This document shows positions 1 to 6,291 of a stretch of DNA of 7,906 bases, one piece after another (position 1 is the first letter of the stretch; each line of letters opens with the position of its first letter). Both the position numbers and the translations under genes were made by a program. The DNA is taken from assembly GCA_023269455.1 (NCBI GenBank), contig JAHFTG010000097.1:1-7906 (forward strand), read 5' to 3'. The stretch is from Opitutaceae bacterium (GTDB lineage: Bacteria > Verrucomicrobiota > Verrucomicrobiia > Opitutales > Opitutaceae). Under the pieces are notes generated by a model. The model was not told where the DNA came from and did no database searches. It saw only the letters and a list, made by a program, of their open reading frames with translations.

Positions 1-23
1 TCAGCGGGAGGGTGCTTCGCTGT

Positions 24-341
24 TCATCGAGGCAGCGGATCCGCCACGAAGTAAAACGGCTTGCCGCGTGAGTCGGGGCGCCAGCCGGCGTCGATGGCTT
101 TCGCGGTCTGCGCTTGGATTCTAATTCCCAGTTGCACGGGGGAGGCGGGGCGTTTCGGCGGATAGTCTCGCGCATCAAATTCAATCACGAGTTCACGCGT
201 GTTTTCCCCCGCCAAGCACACGCGCGCGGAGATCCCGCGGACGTGTGTGTTCACGGAGACTTCTCCACCGTAAAGTTTGACGCTCCATTTGAATTTATCC
301 GATCCCAACTGAAATTGTCCTGACGAATCGAGTCGCGACAT
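24..341 (-). CDS. Conserved hypothetical protein, small soluble beta-rich (105 aa)
   Basis: Function not recognised. The 105-residue product has alternating hydrophobic/polar stretches typical of beta strands: residues 8-22 (QFQLGSDKFKWSVKL) and 36-55 (containing GISARVCL and TRELVIEF). These are followed by a likely helix (about 70-85) and a C-terminal GWRPDSRGKPFYF segment (86-98). The pattern 'GIS..V.L....TREL...F' followed by 'AGW.P.SRGK.F' resembles, from memory, a family of short uncharacterised proteins in Gram-negative bacteria; this was not checked by search. There is no signal peptide, membrane segment or catalytic motif. The ATG at 341 was chosen because similar sequence begins there; an in-frame ATG at 425 would add 28 residues that look like translated intergenic DNA. 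It is divergent from the binding-protein gene at 707, with a 365-bp gap. A 16-bp stretch inside it (191-206) recurs at 3302-3317. Confidence 0.6.
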   Translation of the reverse strand: MSRLDSSGQFQLGSDKFKWSVKLYGGEVSVNTHVRGISARVCLAGENTRELVIEFDARDYPPKRPASPVQLGIRIQAQTAKAIDAGWRPDSRGKPFYFVADPLPR

Positions 342-508
342 GGCCTTGGCGTAAGCTACGCCCGCTGGACGACAATCCTGAAGCCACGTGCGTAAGCCGA
401 AGATCCCCGAAAAGGGCCGAGCCATAAGGCGATACGCAATCTGCCGACGTGTTTACGCCGAGCGGGGGTTGCGGGGGGCGGCAGGGCAGGATCTGCAACG
501 GTCTTTCG

Positions 509-646
509 GGCGAGCTTACGTTCAGGCTTTTTGAGGAGTTGGTATAGGAGGACGACGAGCTTCCGTATCAAATCGGTGAGGGCTAGTTCATTAGGCTTAC
601 CGGCGGCGACAATGACGATGCCTCCCCCAGCTTTCGTAAAGGCCAC
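509..646 (-). pseudogene. IS110-family transposase remnant (C-terminal fragment)
   Basis: On the minus strand a short open stretch encodes AGKPNELALTDLIRKLVVLL followed by a few residues (nt about 533-604). This matches the pattern I know from the extreme C-terminus of IS110/IS116/IS902-type transposases: a G-K-P motif, then 'ALTA.MRKLL..LN.LL'. The residues before GKP (start at 646, GGGIVIV) no longer look like that family. The sequence after it becomes proline/arginine-rich without domain character. There is no room for the DEDD catalytic domain or the Ser-containing motif, so the element is dead. It lies in the divergent region between the small hypothetical gene and the binding-protein gene. 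It is most likely the scar of an old insertion. The match is short, so a chance similarity remains possible. Confidence 0.42.
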
Positions 647-658
647 AAATCATTCCTC

Positions 659-674
659 AAGTTCGAGTGAACTT
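659..674. promoter_or_regulatory. Inverted repeat upstream of the binding-protein gene, possible operator
   Basis: AAGTTC-GAGT-GAACTT is a perfect 6-bp inverted repeat with a 4-bp spacer. It lies 32 bp before the preferred ATG (707) of the solute-binding protein gene and 11 bp before an alternative ATG (686). The size and symmetry fit a dimeric repressor site. It could equally be a small RNA hairpin in the leader or a leftover of the neighbouring insertion-sequence remnant. No convincing -35/-10 pair was found around it. Confidence 0.3.
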
Positions 675-706
675 AGCCGAAGTAGATGCCATCCCCCTAT
701 TATCCA

Positions 707-1702
707 ATGTTTACCCGTTCATTAAAAAATATTTTCGTCGCTGGCTGTTTACTGACACCGCTTTTTTCGCACGCCGAAGCCATCAAGGTCGGCATGGTTG
801 AATGGATCGCCTACGCCCCCCTTCATGTCGCCGCAGAAAAGGGTATCTGGAAGGAGCTGGGCGTCGAGGTAGCGGTCCAAAACTACTCCAGCAACCAAGA
901 CCTGAATTCGGCGCTCGAAAGCGGTCGCATCGACATCGCCCTCGACATGCTGGGAAGCTGGGTCGGCCTGCGTCAGCAGGGCAAACCCATCGTCATCCTC
1001 GGCCAGACCGACTGGTCGAACGGCGGCGATAAAGTGATCGCGAAGAAAGGCTACGATTTGAAGAAGCTCAAGGGCAGCTCCGTCGGCGTTTACCTGAACC
1101 AGCCGTCCGTGACCTATTTCCTCGACCAGTATTTGCGGACCGCGGGCCTGGGCATTCAGGACGTGCGAATCGTCGAGCTCGATCCGCAGCCGATGACCGA
1201 CAACTTCATCGCGGGACGCATGAATCTCATCGTCAACTACGACCCCGAAGCGATCCGGGCCGAGCGCGAGGGCAACGGCAGCGTCGTCGCGACCAGCGCC
1301 AGCTATCCCGGCGTCATACCGGAAGGTTTCGCCACCACGACCCGCTATGTGCAACACGTCCCCCAAGACACCTTGGTAAACTTCTTCCGCGGCTGGTATC
1401 GGGCGGTCAAATGGACGGACAACCCCGCCAACTGGGCCGCCTATCAAACGATTTTGAAGGGAAAAGTGTTCAGCAACGGCAGCACCCTGTCGGAAGCGGA
1501 TCTGGCCGAAATGCGACACAGCGTGAAAGTGTTCGGTGCCGATAGCAGCGAACGTCTGCATGGCGCCCATGGCGAGGTCGCGGAATATCTGAAGCGCCTC
1601 GAGGTCTTCCTGAAAGATGTCGGCGAGCTTCATGAGCCCGTGGATGCCTCCACGCTATTGGCCGTCAACGCGATCTCGAAGGCGGCCGCCTTGGAGAAAT
1701 AA
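707..1702 (+). CDS. Periplasmic solute-binding protein, NitT/TauT (NMT1/THI5-like) family, orphan
   Basis: The 331-aa product belongs to the type 2 periplasmic binding proteins used by nitrate/sulfonate/taurine and pyrimidine-type ABC importers. Residues 1-25 form a Sec signal peptide: basic MFTRSLKN, hydrophobic core, then SHAEA before the mature protein. The mature chain starts with the family-typical 'IKVGMVEWIAYAPLHVAAEKGIW' layout. This is followed by a small-residue segment (SALESGRIDIAL) and the lobe-2 part (GVYLNQPSVTYFL, then ELDPQPMTDNFIAGRMNLIV). The ATG at 707 is preferred because it gives a normal signal peptide; an in-frame ATG at 686 adds seven residues ahead of it. Neither has a good Shine-Dalgarno. 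No permease or ATPase gene is adjacent; the next gene, 22 bp on, encodes a chemoreceptor. I infer that it senses rather than imports. The ligand cannot be read from the sequence. Confidence 0.85.
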   Translation: MFTRSLKNIFVAGCLLTPLFSHAEAIKVGMVEWIAYAPLHVAAEKGIWKELGVEVAVQNYSSNQDLNSALESGRIDIALDMLGSWVGLRQQGKPIVILGQTDWSNGGDKVIAKKGYDLKKLKGSSVGVYLNQPSVTYFLDQYLRTAGLGIQDVRIVELDPQPMTDNFIAGRMNLIVNYDPEAIRAEREGNGSVVATSASYPGVIPEGFATTTRYVQHVPQDTLVNFFRGWYRAVKWTDNPANWAAYQTILKGKVFSNGSTLSEADLAEMRHSVKVFGADSSERLHGAHGEVAEYLKRLEVFLKDVGELHEPVDASTLLAVNAISKAAALEK

Positions 1703-1724
1703 TCCCCGCATTTCTCCCTCCATC

Positions 1725-3104
1725 ATGCGCACGCTTCGCGCACGTCTCCTCGCCAGCTTCGCTTTCGTCGCCTTGCTCGGCGTAGCCTGCGCCAGCCTGT
1801 CTCTTTACCTGGCCATCGGCAGCATGCGCACCATGGCGGCTGCCGGAGAAGCCGGCCGCGCCAAGCTCAATTCACAGCAAGATCTGCTGGCCTCCGTTCA
1901 GCAGATGCGGATCGAAACCTACAGTTTGGCCAACGTCAGGAAGCCGGACGAGATGGACCTCCATCGGGATAAAATCGCGAAGCTGGAGGAGGCGATCTCC
2001 GTGCATCCCGCACTCGCCGACATCCCGGACGGGACGAAGCTGTTCGCCGAGATCGTCGCTCAAAACAAGGACGTCGTCGGCATGCTCTACGACTTCCAAA
2101 CCAAGGCGGCGTCCAGCCTCCTCAGCGGCGAGTCCTTGGCCAAGTTCCAAGAGTTGGTGGACCGCATCCGTGGACGCGTGACGGACGCCACCCGCGAAAG
2201 TGTCACCAGCGACAGCCGCGCCCTGGAGCGCACTTTGATGCTTTGCGCCGGAATCCTCGTGGCGGGCGCGCTGGCGATTTTGCCCATCGCGCTCGTGAAC
2301 ACGCGCAGGGTCGCGGGACCGCTGGGCAAGGCGGCTTCATCCATGACCCTGAGCAGCGAAGGCATGGCACTCGCGGCGGCGCAAGTGTCGGGCACCAGCC
2401 AGACACTTGCTCAGGATGCCTGCCAGCAGGCGGTATCGCTGGAAGAGACAAACGCCTCGCTGCTGGAGATAACCGCCGTGACCAAGCACAACGCGGAAGC
2501 CTCGCAACGCGCACGCGTCCTTTCATCGCAAACCAAGATCGAGGCCGACGAAAGCATGGCGGGCATGCAAGAGATGACTATCGCGATGCAGGAGATCCTG
2601 GCCTCTTCAACCGATATCGCGAAGATCATCAAAACCATCGACGAAATCGCCTTCCAAACCAACGTGCTCGCGCTGAATGCCGCAGTGGAGGCGGCGCGGG
2701 CCGGGGAAGCCGGCGCCGGTTTTGCGGTCGTCGCCGACGAAGTCCGGGCGCTGGCTCAGCGTTCGGCCCAGGCCGCCAGAGACACCTCCGGCAAAATTGC
2801 CGCAGCCACCGACACCAGCCGACGCGGCAACCACATCTCGGAACGCGTGGCCGATAAACTGGGGCAGATCGTCGAACGTCTCCGCGAGATGGACACCTTG
2901 GTCTCCGACGTGTCCTCCGCCTGCTGCGAACAAGAGACGAGACTGGGGCAGGTGAGCACTTCGCTTCAGAACATCGAGCAGATCACCCAACGGGTGGCGG
3001 CCTCGGCCGAGGAAAGCGCGGCCTCGGCGCAAGAAATGAACGCCCAGTCGGACAAGACGAAGGCGGCCGCGAAGGAGTTGTCGGCCTTGGTCGGATCGGC
3101 ATAG
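1725..3104 (+). CDS. Methyl-accepting chemotaxis protein (transmembrane chemoreceptor)
   Basis: The 459-aa inner-membrane receptor transmits ligand binding outside to the CheA/CheW array. TM1 is at about 8-31. A ~137-residue, mostly helical periplasmic domain (32-168) suggests a four-helix-bundle sensor. TM2 is at about 169-192. The cytoplasmic signalling hairpin follows: first methylation helix with SLEETNASLLEIT (238-250), tip IDEIAFQTNVLALNAAVEAA (305-324) then RAGEAG, and return helix FAVVADEVRALAQRSAQAA (333-351) with AEESAASAQEM (428-438). Spacings from the methylation helices to the tip match E. coli Tsr as I recall it. Between TM2 and SLEE only ~46 residues are present, against roughly 80 in Tsr, so a full HAMP is absent; only an AS1-like 'TRRVAGPLGKAASSM' remains. 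There is no C-terminal NWETF-type CheR/CheB tether. The ATG at 1725 gives a proper TM1; an upstream in-frame ATG at 1617 lies inside the binding-protein gene and was rejected. The gene is likely cotranscribed with that binding protein and may use it as ligand carrier. Confidence 0.93.
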   Translation: MRTLRARLLASFAFVALLGVACASLSLYLAIGSMRTMAAAGEAGRAKLNSQQDLLASVQQMRIETYSLANVRKPDEMDLHRDKIAKLEEAISVHPALADIPDGTKLFAEIVAQNKDVVGMLYDFQTKAASSLLSGESLAKFQELVDRIRGRVTDATRESVTSDSRALERTLMLCAGILVAGALAILPIALVNTRRVAGPLGKAASSMTLSSEGMALAAAQVSGTSQTLAQDACQQAVSLEETNASLLEITAVTKHNAEASQRARVLSSQTKIEADESMAGMQEMTIAMQEILASSTDIAKIIKTIDEIAFQTNVLALNAAVEAARAGEAGAGFAVVADEVRALAQRSAQAARDTSGKIAAATDTSRRGNHISERVADKLGQIVERLREMDTLVSDVSSACCEQETRLGQVSTSLQNIEQITQRVAASAEESAASAQEMNAQSDKTKAAAKELSALVGSA

Positions 3105-3118
3105 AGCGCCTAGGCGCT
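3105..3118. repeat. Perfect 14-bp palindrome directly after the chemoreceptor stop
   Basis: AGCGCCTAGGCGCT is a perfect palindrome starting at the base after the TAG stop of the chemoreceptor gene. As RNA it could form a 5-bp GC stem with a CTAG loop. No T-run follows (next bases GTCTTCAAAATAAT), so it is not a standard intrinsic terminator. It may stabilise the 3' end or mark a Rho-dependent end, but chance is possible in GC-rich DNA. Confidence 0.3.
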
Positions 3119-3453
3119 GTCTTCAAAATAATCCGATACTCTGCTTACGCCCTGCGGGTGAGAGGGAAACCAAGCTGGGCCGGCGTTGCCCTCGGCGGCA
3201 CGGGCCGCTGGCCCTCCTCCGCCTCGGTCGCCTTGGCCGAGCATCCTTTCTCCCTCACGCTGGCTCGGTCTATTTACCAGACACACCCTTAAGGGGGACG
3301 GGTTCACGCGTGTTTTCTTCCGCAGAGCGGCGTGGCGGCGATCACGCGCAAATCGCGCGACGCTTAGATTTCTCTCGCCGCGGGAGGAGGGCACCACCTT
3401 CATTTAGTCCGGGTTTATCGCTAAATCTAGGTGGTGAGCCTCCCCCATCCCCC
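3119..3453. other. 335-bp GC-rich intergenic region, no convincing gene
   Basis: Open frames exist on both strands, but their products are rich in Arg, Pro, Gly and Ala and show no domain character. An in-frame GTG at 3310 would extend the symporter by 48 residues of this kind and was not used. Visible structure: imperfect inverted arms GTGAGAGGGAAA (3158-3169) and TTTCTCCCTCAC (3247-3258), complementary at 10 of 12 positions, enclosing a very GC-rich core that could fold; a 16-bp segment at 3302-3317 identical to 191-206; TAGATTT (3365-3371) facing AAATCTA (3423-3429); and TCGCGCGA (3353-3360). It presumably carries the symporter promoter, but no clear -35/-10 pair was found. GGTGGTGAG (3430-3438) is a weak, distant Shine-Dalgarno candidate. 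Confidence 0.45.
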
Positions 3454-5058
3454 ATGTCCACCGCCCCTTCCTCCCTTTCCTCATCCGAAGCCGACGCGAC
3501 CCCGCGTGAAGATCGCGTGCCGCGCCTCCAGAAATTTGGCTACGGGCTCGGCAGCGTTCACGATATGTGGGGCCACTGGCTCTACACGGCTCTGGTCTTC
3601 CAGGTTTTCAACATTTACCTGCACGTTTCGCCGGCGTGGATTTCACGCGCGCTGCTTTGCAAACTGGTTTTTGAAGCGGTGTGGGATTCGGTCTTCGGCT
3701 GGTGGTCCGACAACACCCGCACGCGGTTTGGCCGGCGACGTCCGTTCATTCTGGTCGGTGCAATCCTCTCCGGGTTGATGTTGCCGATGATGTTCATGGT
3801 GCAAAACGACTGGTCGCAGATTCACTATTTCTGGTTCATGGTCGGCTCCATGGCGCTGCTCGTGCCGATCATGAGCTGTTTCTACATGCCGTTTCAAAGC
3901 CTCGGCTTCGAACTGACCCCGTCCTACACCGAGCGCACCACGATTTTCGCGTGGCGTAGCGCGATGCAGAAGGTGCCGGAGGTGGCGATGTTTGCCGCCG
4001 CCGCCTTCACCACCGCTGGCGTCTGGGTCGGCGCCACCTGGACCAATGTCCCCGAGCGACTCTCAGATTTGGCCGGTCAGACCATTCACTGGTTCATCGA
4101 TGTGGCGGCAGGCATCTTCACTTTGGATTTTCCGCGTCTCGGCGTGTTGGCGAAGACGCTCTTCGGCTGGACTCAAGGCGCGACCGGCGCGAAGCCCGAC
4201 ATTCTGCTCGGAGCGCAGGTTTACACGATCATCCTCGGTTCCATCATGGTGGTCGCCGGGGTCGTCGTGTTTCTCCTCACTCGTGAGCGGTATTACGACA
4301 AGCTCGTCGTGGAGCAGCATCAGGGAAAAATTTCCATCAAAGCCACCTTGGGGCAGGCGCTTGCGTGCCGCCCCTTCCGGGTCAATCTCTTCATGGCCCT
4401 GGCGTATGGCATCGGCACCAGCATGGTCGGCGCCCTCGGCTACTACGCCACGGTTTACTTTGTCTGCAAAGGCGACGTGGCGGCGGGAGCCACGTGGAAT
4501 TTCTGGATGGGCCTCACCGGCATGGCCCTCGGGCTGGCCGGCATTCCGGTTTACTCCTTTGTGGCGCGCAAGCTCGGCAAGAAACTCGGCATGATTCTGG
4601 TGCAGGTGTGTGCCATCGGCGGATTCATCGCCACCTGGTGGCTCTACACCCCGAGCATCCAGTGGCTCCAGGTCGTATCCTGCGGTCTGACCGCGTTCAC
4701 CGGCTCGGGTTTTTGGATGCTCTACGGCTCGATGACCGCCGATGTGATCGATTACGACGAGTTGGAAAGTGGCAAACGCCGCGAAGGCGCTTTTGCCGCC
4801 TGCGGTTCCTGGACCATGAAGGTCGGCATCGCCTTGGGCAGTTGGGCCTCCGGCGAAATCCTGCAACGGACCGGTTTCGACGCCGCCCTCGGTGGCAATC
4901 AGACCGCGCATGCCATTTTCATGATCCGCATCTTGCTCGCTTCAATTCCGGTCATCGGTCTCGTCGTCGCCTTGATGTTCCTCATCCGGTTTCCGCTCAC
5001 GCAGCAAAAAATGGCCGAGATCCGCCAGAAACTCGAAGCCCGCCGCGGCACGGTGTAG
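3454..5058 (+). CDS. GPH-family (MelB-like) sugar:cation symporter, MFS superfamily
   Basis: The 534-aa polytopic inner-membrane protein probably imports a sugar or glycoside with Na+ or H+. Family signs: N-terminal KFGYGLGSVHDMWG (27-40) entering TM1; the TM2/loop motif WDSVFGWWSDNTRTRFGRRR (77-96), the counterpart of the MelB 'DP..G...D.T.sR.GR.RP' motif, with D78 and D86 acidic and a basic loop; and the C-half motif DVIDYDELESGKRREGAFAA (430-449), typical of GPH symporters. About twelve membrane segments can be traced. At 534 aa it is longer than the usual 450-480. Extra length sits in a Trp-containing, less hydrophobic stretch (about 190-250), between the fifth/sixth segments and TYTIILG-like TM7 region, probably an external loop. 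The ATG at 3454 was chosen because residues before it look intergenic. It stands alone: no glycosidase or regulator is adjacent, so the substrate is unknown. Confidence 0.85.
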   Translation: MSTAPSSLSSSEADATPREDRVPRLQKFGYGLGSVHDMWGHWLYTALVFQVFNIYLHVSPAWISRALLCKLVFEAVWDSVFGWWSDNTRTRFGRRRPFILVGAILSGLMLPMMFMVQNDWSQIHYFWFMVGSMALLVPIMSCFYMPFQSLGFELTPSYTERTTIFAWRSAMQKVPEVAMFAAAAFTTAGVWVGATWTNVPERLSDLAGQTIHWFIDVAAGIFTLDFPRLGVLAKTLFGWTQGATGAKPDILLGAQVYTIILGSIMVVAGVVVFLLTRERYYDKLVVEQHQGKISIKATLGQALACRPFRVNLFMALAYGIGTSMVGALGYYATVYFVCKGDVAAGATWNFWMGLTGMALGLAGIPVYSFVARKLGKKLGMILVQVCAIGGFIATWWLYTPSIQWLQVVSCGLTAFTGSGFWMLYGSMTADVIDYDELESGKRREGAFAACGSWTMKVGIALGSWASGEILQRTGFDAALGGNQTAHAIFMIRILLASIPVIGLVVALMFLIRFPLTQQKMAEIRQKLEARRGTV

Positions 5059-5267
5059 CCGCTACGCCTGCCGTCGCCCACCGGTCGGTGCCACTGTTTG
5101 ATCGTTGAACTTTCAGCCTGCTGGTTACGTGTCAGCGGTTCCGCCCTATGCGCCTTGGCGTCTTTACGTTTAATCTGTCAGGACTTGGCCGTTAGTTCCG
5201 CCATTGTGTCCGGAATTTAACCCTTATGCCGATTGCGGCCAGGAGGGCTGGGAATTCGCTGGATGGC

Positions 5268-6269
5268 ATGAACACTGCAACCGCTCACGTTCCTGCTCAG
5301 ATCGCAGCGCATAGCCCCGCGATCTCACTCAAAAATCTCCCGATCAATCTCTTTGCGTCCGTGATGGGAATCTCGGGACTGGCGCTCGCCTGGCGGTTGG
5401 CGGCGCATGAGTTCCACGCCGCACTCTGGATTTCCCACGGTATCGGCATCGTTGCCGTGGGGGTATTCGCCCTTCTGAGCCTCGCCTATCTGGGCAAAAT
5501 CCTGAAGCACCCGGAAGCGGTCAAAAACGAGTTCAACCATCCCATCGCGGGCAATTTCTTCGGCACGTTCAACATCGCCCTGATGCTGCTCTCCGCCGTG
5601 ATCGCGCCTTTCAGCCTACCCGCGTCCGAAGGGGTTTGGACGCTGGGTTCGCTGGGCGCGCTCGTGCTGGCGGTCATCAGTATCGGCCGTCTGCTCAAGG
5701 GGCAGGTGGATTCCGGTCATGCGCTGCCGGCGTGGTTGATTCCCGGGGTCGCCGCGCTCGATATCCCGGCTACGGGCGCCGCGATGCCGATGGCTTGGGC
5801 GCGTGAACTGAACCTCTTCGCCCTCGCGATCGGCACGATCGTGGGGCTGGTTTTTTTCACGATGATCTTGTCCCGGTTGATCCACCATCAGGAGAAACTG
5901 GCGGGCGGCCTGACGCCCTCGCTGATGATTCTCATCGGCCCGTTCGCCGTGGGATTTCTCGCCTACACAAACTTCACGGGGCGGATCGACGGGTTTGCCG
6001 CGATACTGTTCTACTTCGGGCTGTTTCTTTTCCTGGTCCTGGTTGGCAAGGTCTTCCGGCGGGGTATTCCGTTCGCGGCCGGGTGGTGGGCGGTCGGATT
6101 CCCGCTGGCCGCGCTGGCCATCGCCGCCCTCAAGTATGCCGCGGCGGTGCAACTCTGGCCGCTGGTCTGGCTGGCGGTTGCCCTGCTGGCTTTTCTCTCC
6201 ATGGTGATCGCCGTGCTTTTCTACCGAACACTGCGCGTCATTCTGGACGGGTCACTGCTGCGTGCGTGA
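5268..6269 (+). CDS. SLAC1/TehA-family anion channel (TDT family membrane protein)
   Basis: The 333-aa product has about ten hydrophobic segments and family features of the tellurite-resistance/dicarboxylate (TDT)/SLAC1 group, whose bacterial member TehA is a trimeric anion channel. NLPINLFASVMGISGLALAW (23-42) forms TM1. The conserved loop FNHPIAGNFFGTF (89-101) leads into TM3, and GPFAVGFLAYTNFTG (224-238) lies in the C-terminal half. Length is close to the family norm of 310-350. The gate phenylalanine known from TehA was not assigned by alignment. The start at 5268 is preferred; AGGAGG at 5241-5246 lies 21 bp upstream, too far for an ideal site, and a two-codon ATGGCATGA lies at 5263-5271, overlapping the start. 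An in-frame ATG at 5226 would add 14 residues. It is followed after 22 bp by the GlxA-type regulator, probably in one transcript. The physiological anion is unknown. Confidence 0.87.
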   Translation: MNTATAHVPAQIAAHSPAISLKNLPINLFASVMGISGLALAWRLAAHEFHAALWISHGIGIVAVGVFALLSLAYLGKILKHPEAVKNEFNHPIAGNFFGTFNIALMLLSAVIAPFSLPASEGVWTLGSLGALVLAVISIGRLLKGQVDSGHALPAWLIPGVAALDIPATGAAMPMAWARELNLFALAIGTIVGLVFFTMILSRLIHHQEKLAGGLTPSLMILIGPFAVGFLAYTNFTGRIDGFAAILFYFGLFLFLVLVGKVFRRGIPFAAGWWAVGFPLAALAIAALKYAAAVQLWPLVWLAVALLAFLSMVIAVLFYRTLRVILDGSLLRA

Positions 6270-6291
6270 TCGCCTCAACCGACAACCCGTC

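Noticed and set aside
348..362. GGCGTA-AGC-TACGCC inverted repeat upstream of the small hypothetical gene
   Set aside because: Loop of 3 and arms of 6 in GC-rich DNA; no second copy in the same arrangement, so an operator call is not supported.
521..548. TTCAGG-16 bp-TATAGG as a promoter for the binding-protein gene
   Set aside because: Both boxes match poorly, the spacing is short, and they lie within the transposase-like scar about 160 bp from the start.
737..748. Possible lipobox (VAGC, residues 11-14) in the binding protein
   Set aside because: Only a very short hydrophobic stretch precedes the Cys and hydrophobicity continues after it; a Sec type I peptide ending at SHA/AEA fits better.
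749..1633. Long minus-strand open frame (294 codons) opposite the binding-protein gene
   Set aside because: Its product lacks domain character, and the plus strand encodes a clear binding protein with signal peptide; GC-rich codon use opens the opposite frame.
3110..3403. 97-codon minus-strand and 73-codon plus-strand frames between chemoreceptor and symporter
   Set aside because: Both products are Arg/Pro/Gly-rich without recognisable domains, and they overlap each other; treated as intergenic.
4063..4911. Long minus-strand open frame (282 codons) opposite the symporter
   Set aside because: Charged, Gly/His-rich product mirrors hydrophobic codons of the membrane protein; no motif or start signal.
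5079..5090. CACCGGTCGGTG hairpin after the symporter as terminator
   Set aside because: Stem of only 4 bp without a T-run; too weak to call.
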